5,332 bases of DNA, taken from assembly GCA_028287415.1 (NCBI GenBank), contig JAQBPS010000147.1:1-5332 (forward strand), written 5' to 3'. Of the stretch, positions 5,319 to 5,332 are shown piece by piece. A program made the position numbers and the translations under genes. This stretch comes from Bacillota bacterium. Lineage in GTDB: Bacteria; Bacillota; Sulfobacillia; Symbiobacteriales; Symbiobacteriaceae. Below the pieces are notes generated by a model. That model worked only from the letters and a program-made list of their open reading frames with translations, made no database searches and had not been told where the DNA came from. Every line of letters begins with the position of its first letter. The first letter of the stretch is position 1.

Positions 5319-5332
5319 GTTGGATGAAGATT

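Noticed and set aside
1..5332. A defence system, mobile element, CRISPR array or tRNA
   Set aside because: No repeats of array type, no transposase or integrase, no terminal inverted repeats and no cloverleaf were seen. The GTPase alone, without partner genes, does not support a defence island.

Overview
The window reads as GC-rich DNA from a Gram-positive bacterium with strong GGAGG-type ribosome binding sites and TTG/GTG as well as ATG starts. The gene types (YngK/GHL10-like glycosidase, an exported phosphatase whose N-terminal region resembles Firmicute stalk domains, an SDR ending in MTRKMIYVE, a stand-alone GTPase with a hydrophobic tail) suggest a high-GC Firmicute such as Symbiobacterium or a relative. 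This assignment is an inference from style and gene content, not from a marker gene.

Layout, left to right: (1) 1-1431 (+) is the 3' part of a GHL10/YngK-like glycosidase with a C-terminal fibronectin-III-like domain; its beginning lies left of the window. (2) 1432-1828 has no intact gene. It holds a T-box-like string with two competing RNA stems (1452-1506), a strong ribosome binding site with a TTG start, and about 41 codons that look like the N-terminus of a ferritin-like protein before the coding signal collapses near 1651. (3) 1829-2536 (+) is a complete short-chain dehydrogenase/reductase. (4) 2540-2568 is a 12-bp hairpin shared by two convergent genes. (5) 2588-3808 (-) is a complete GTPase with a hydrophobic DUF697-like C-terminal region. 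(6) 3839-3867 is a second 12-bp hairpin. (7) 3887-5233 (-) is a complete exported calcineurin-like/purple-acid-phosphatase-like metallophosphoesterase with a GTG start. (8) 5234-5332 is its upstream region, with a small inverted repeat.

The genes do not form an obvious single pathway. Two products (glycosidase, phosphatase) act or probably act outside the membrane, while the SDR and the GTPase are cytoplasmic or membrane-associated. Each of the three complete genes has its own ribosome binding site, and hairpins separate the transcription units, so they look like independent housekeeping or accessory genes. I found no CRISPR array, tRNA, rRNA, insertion sequence or convincing new defence system. 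The most curious parts are the decayed stretch at 1432-1828 and the departures from consensus motifs in the phosphatase.
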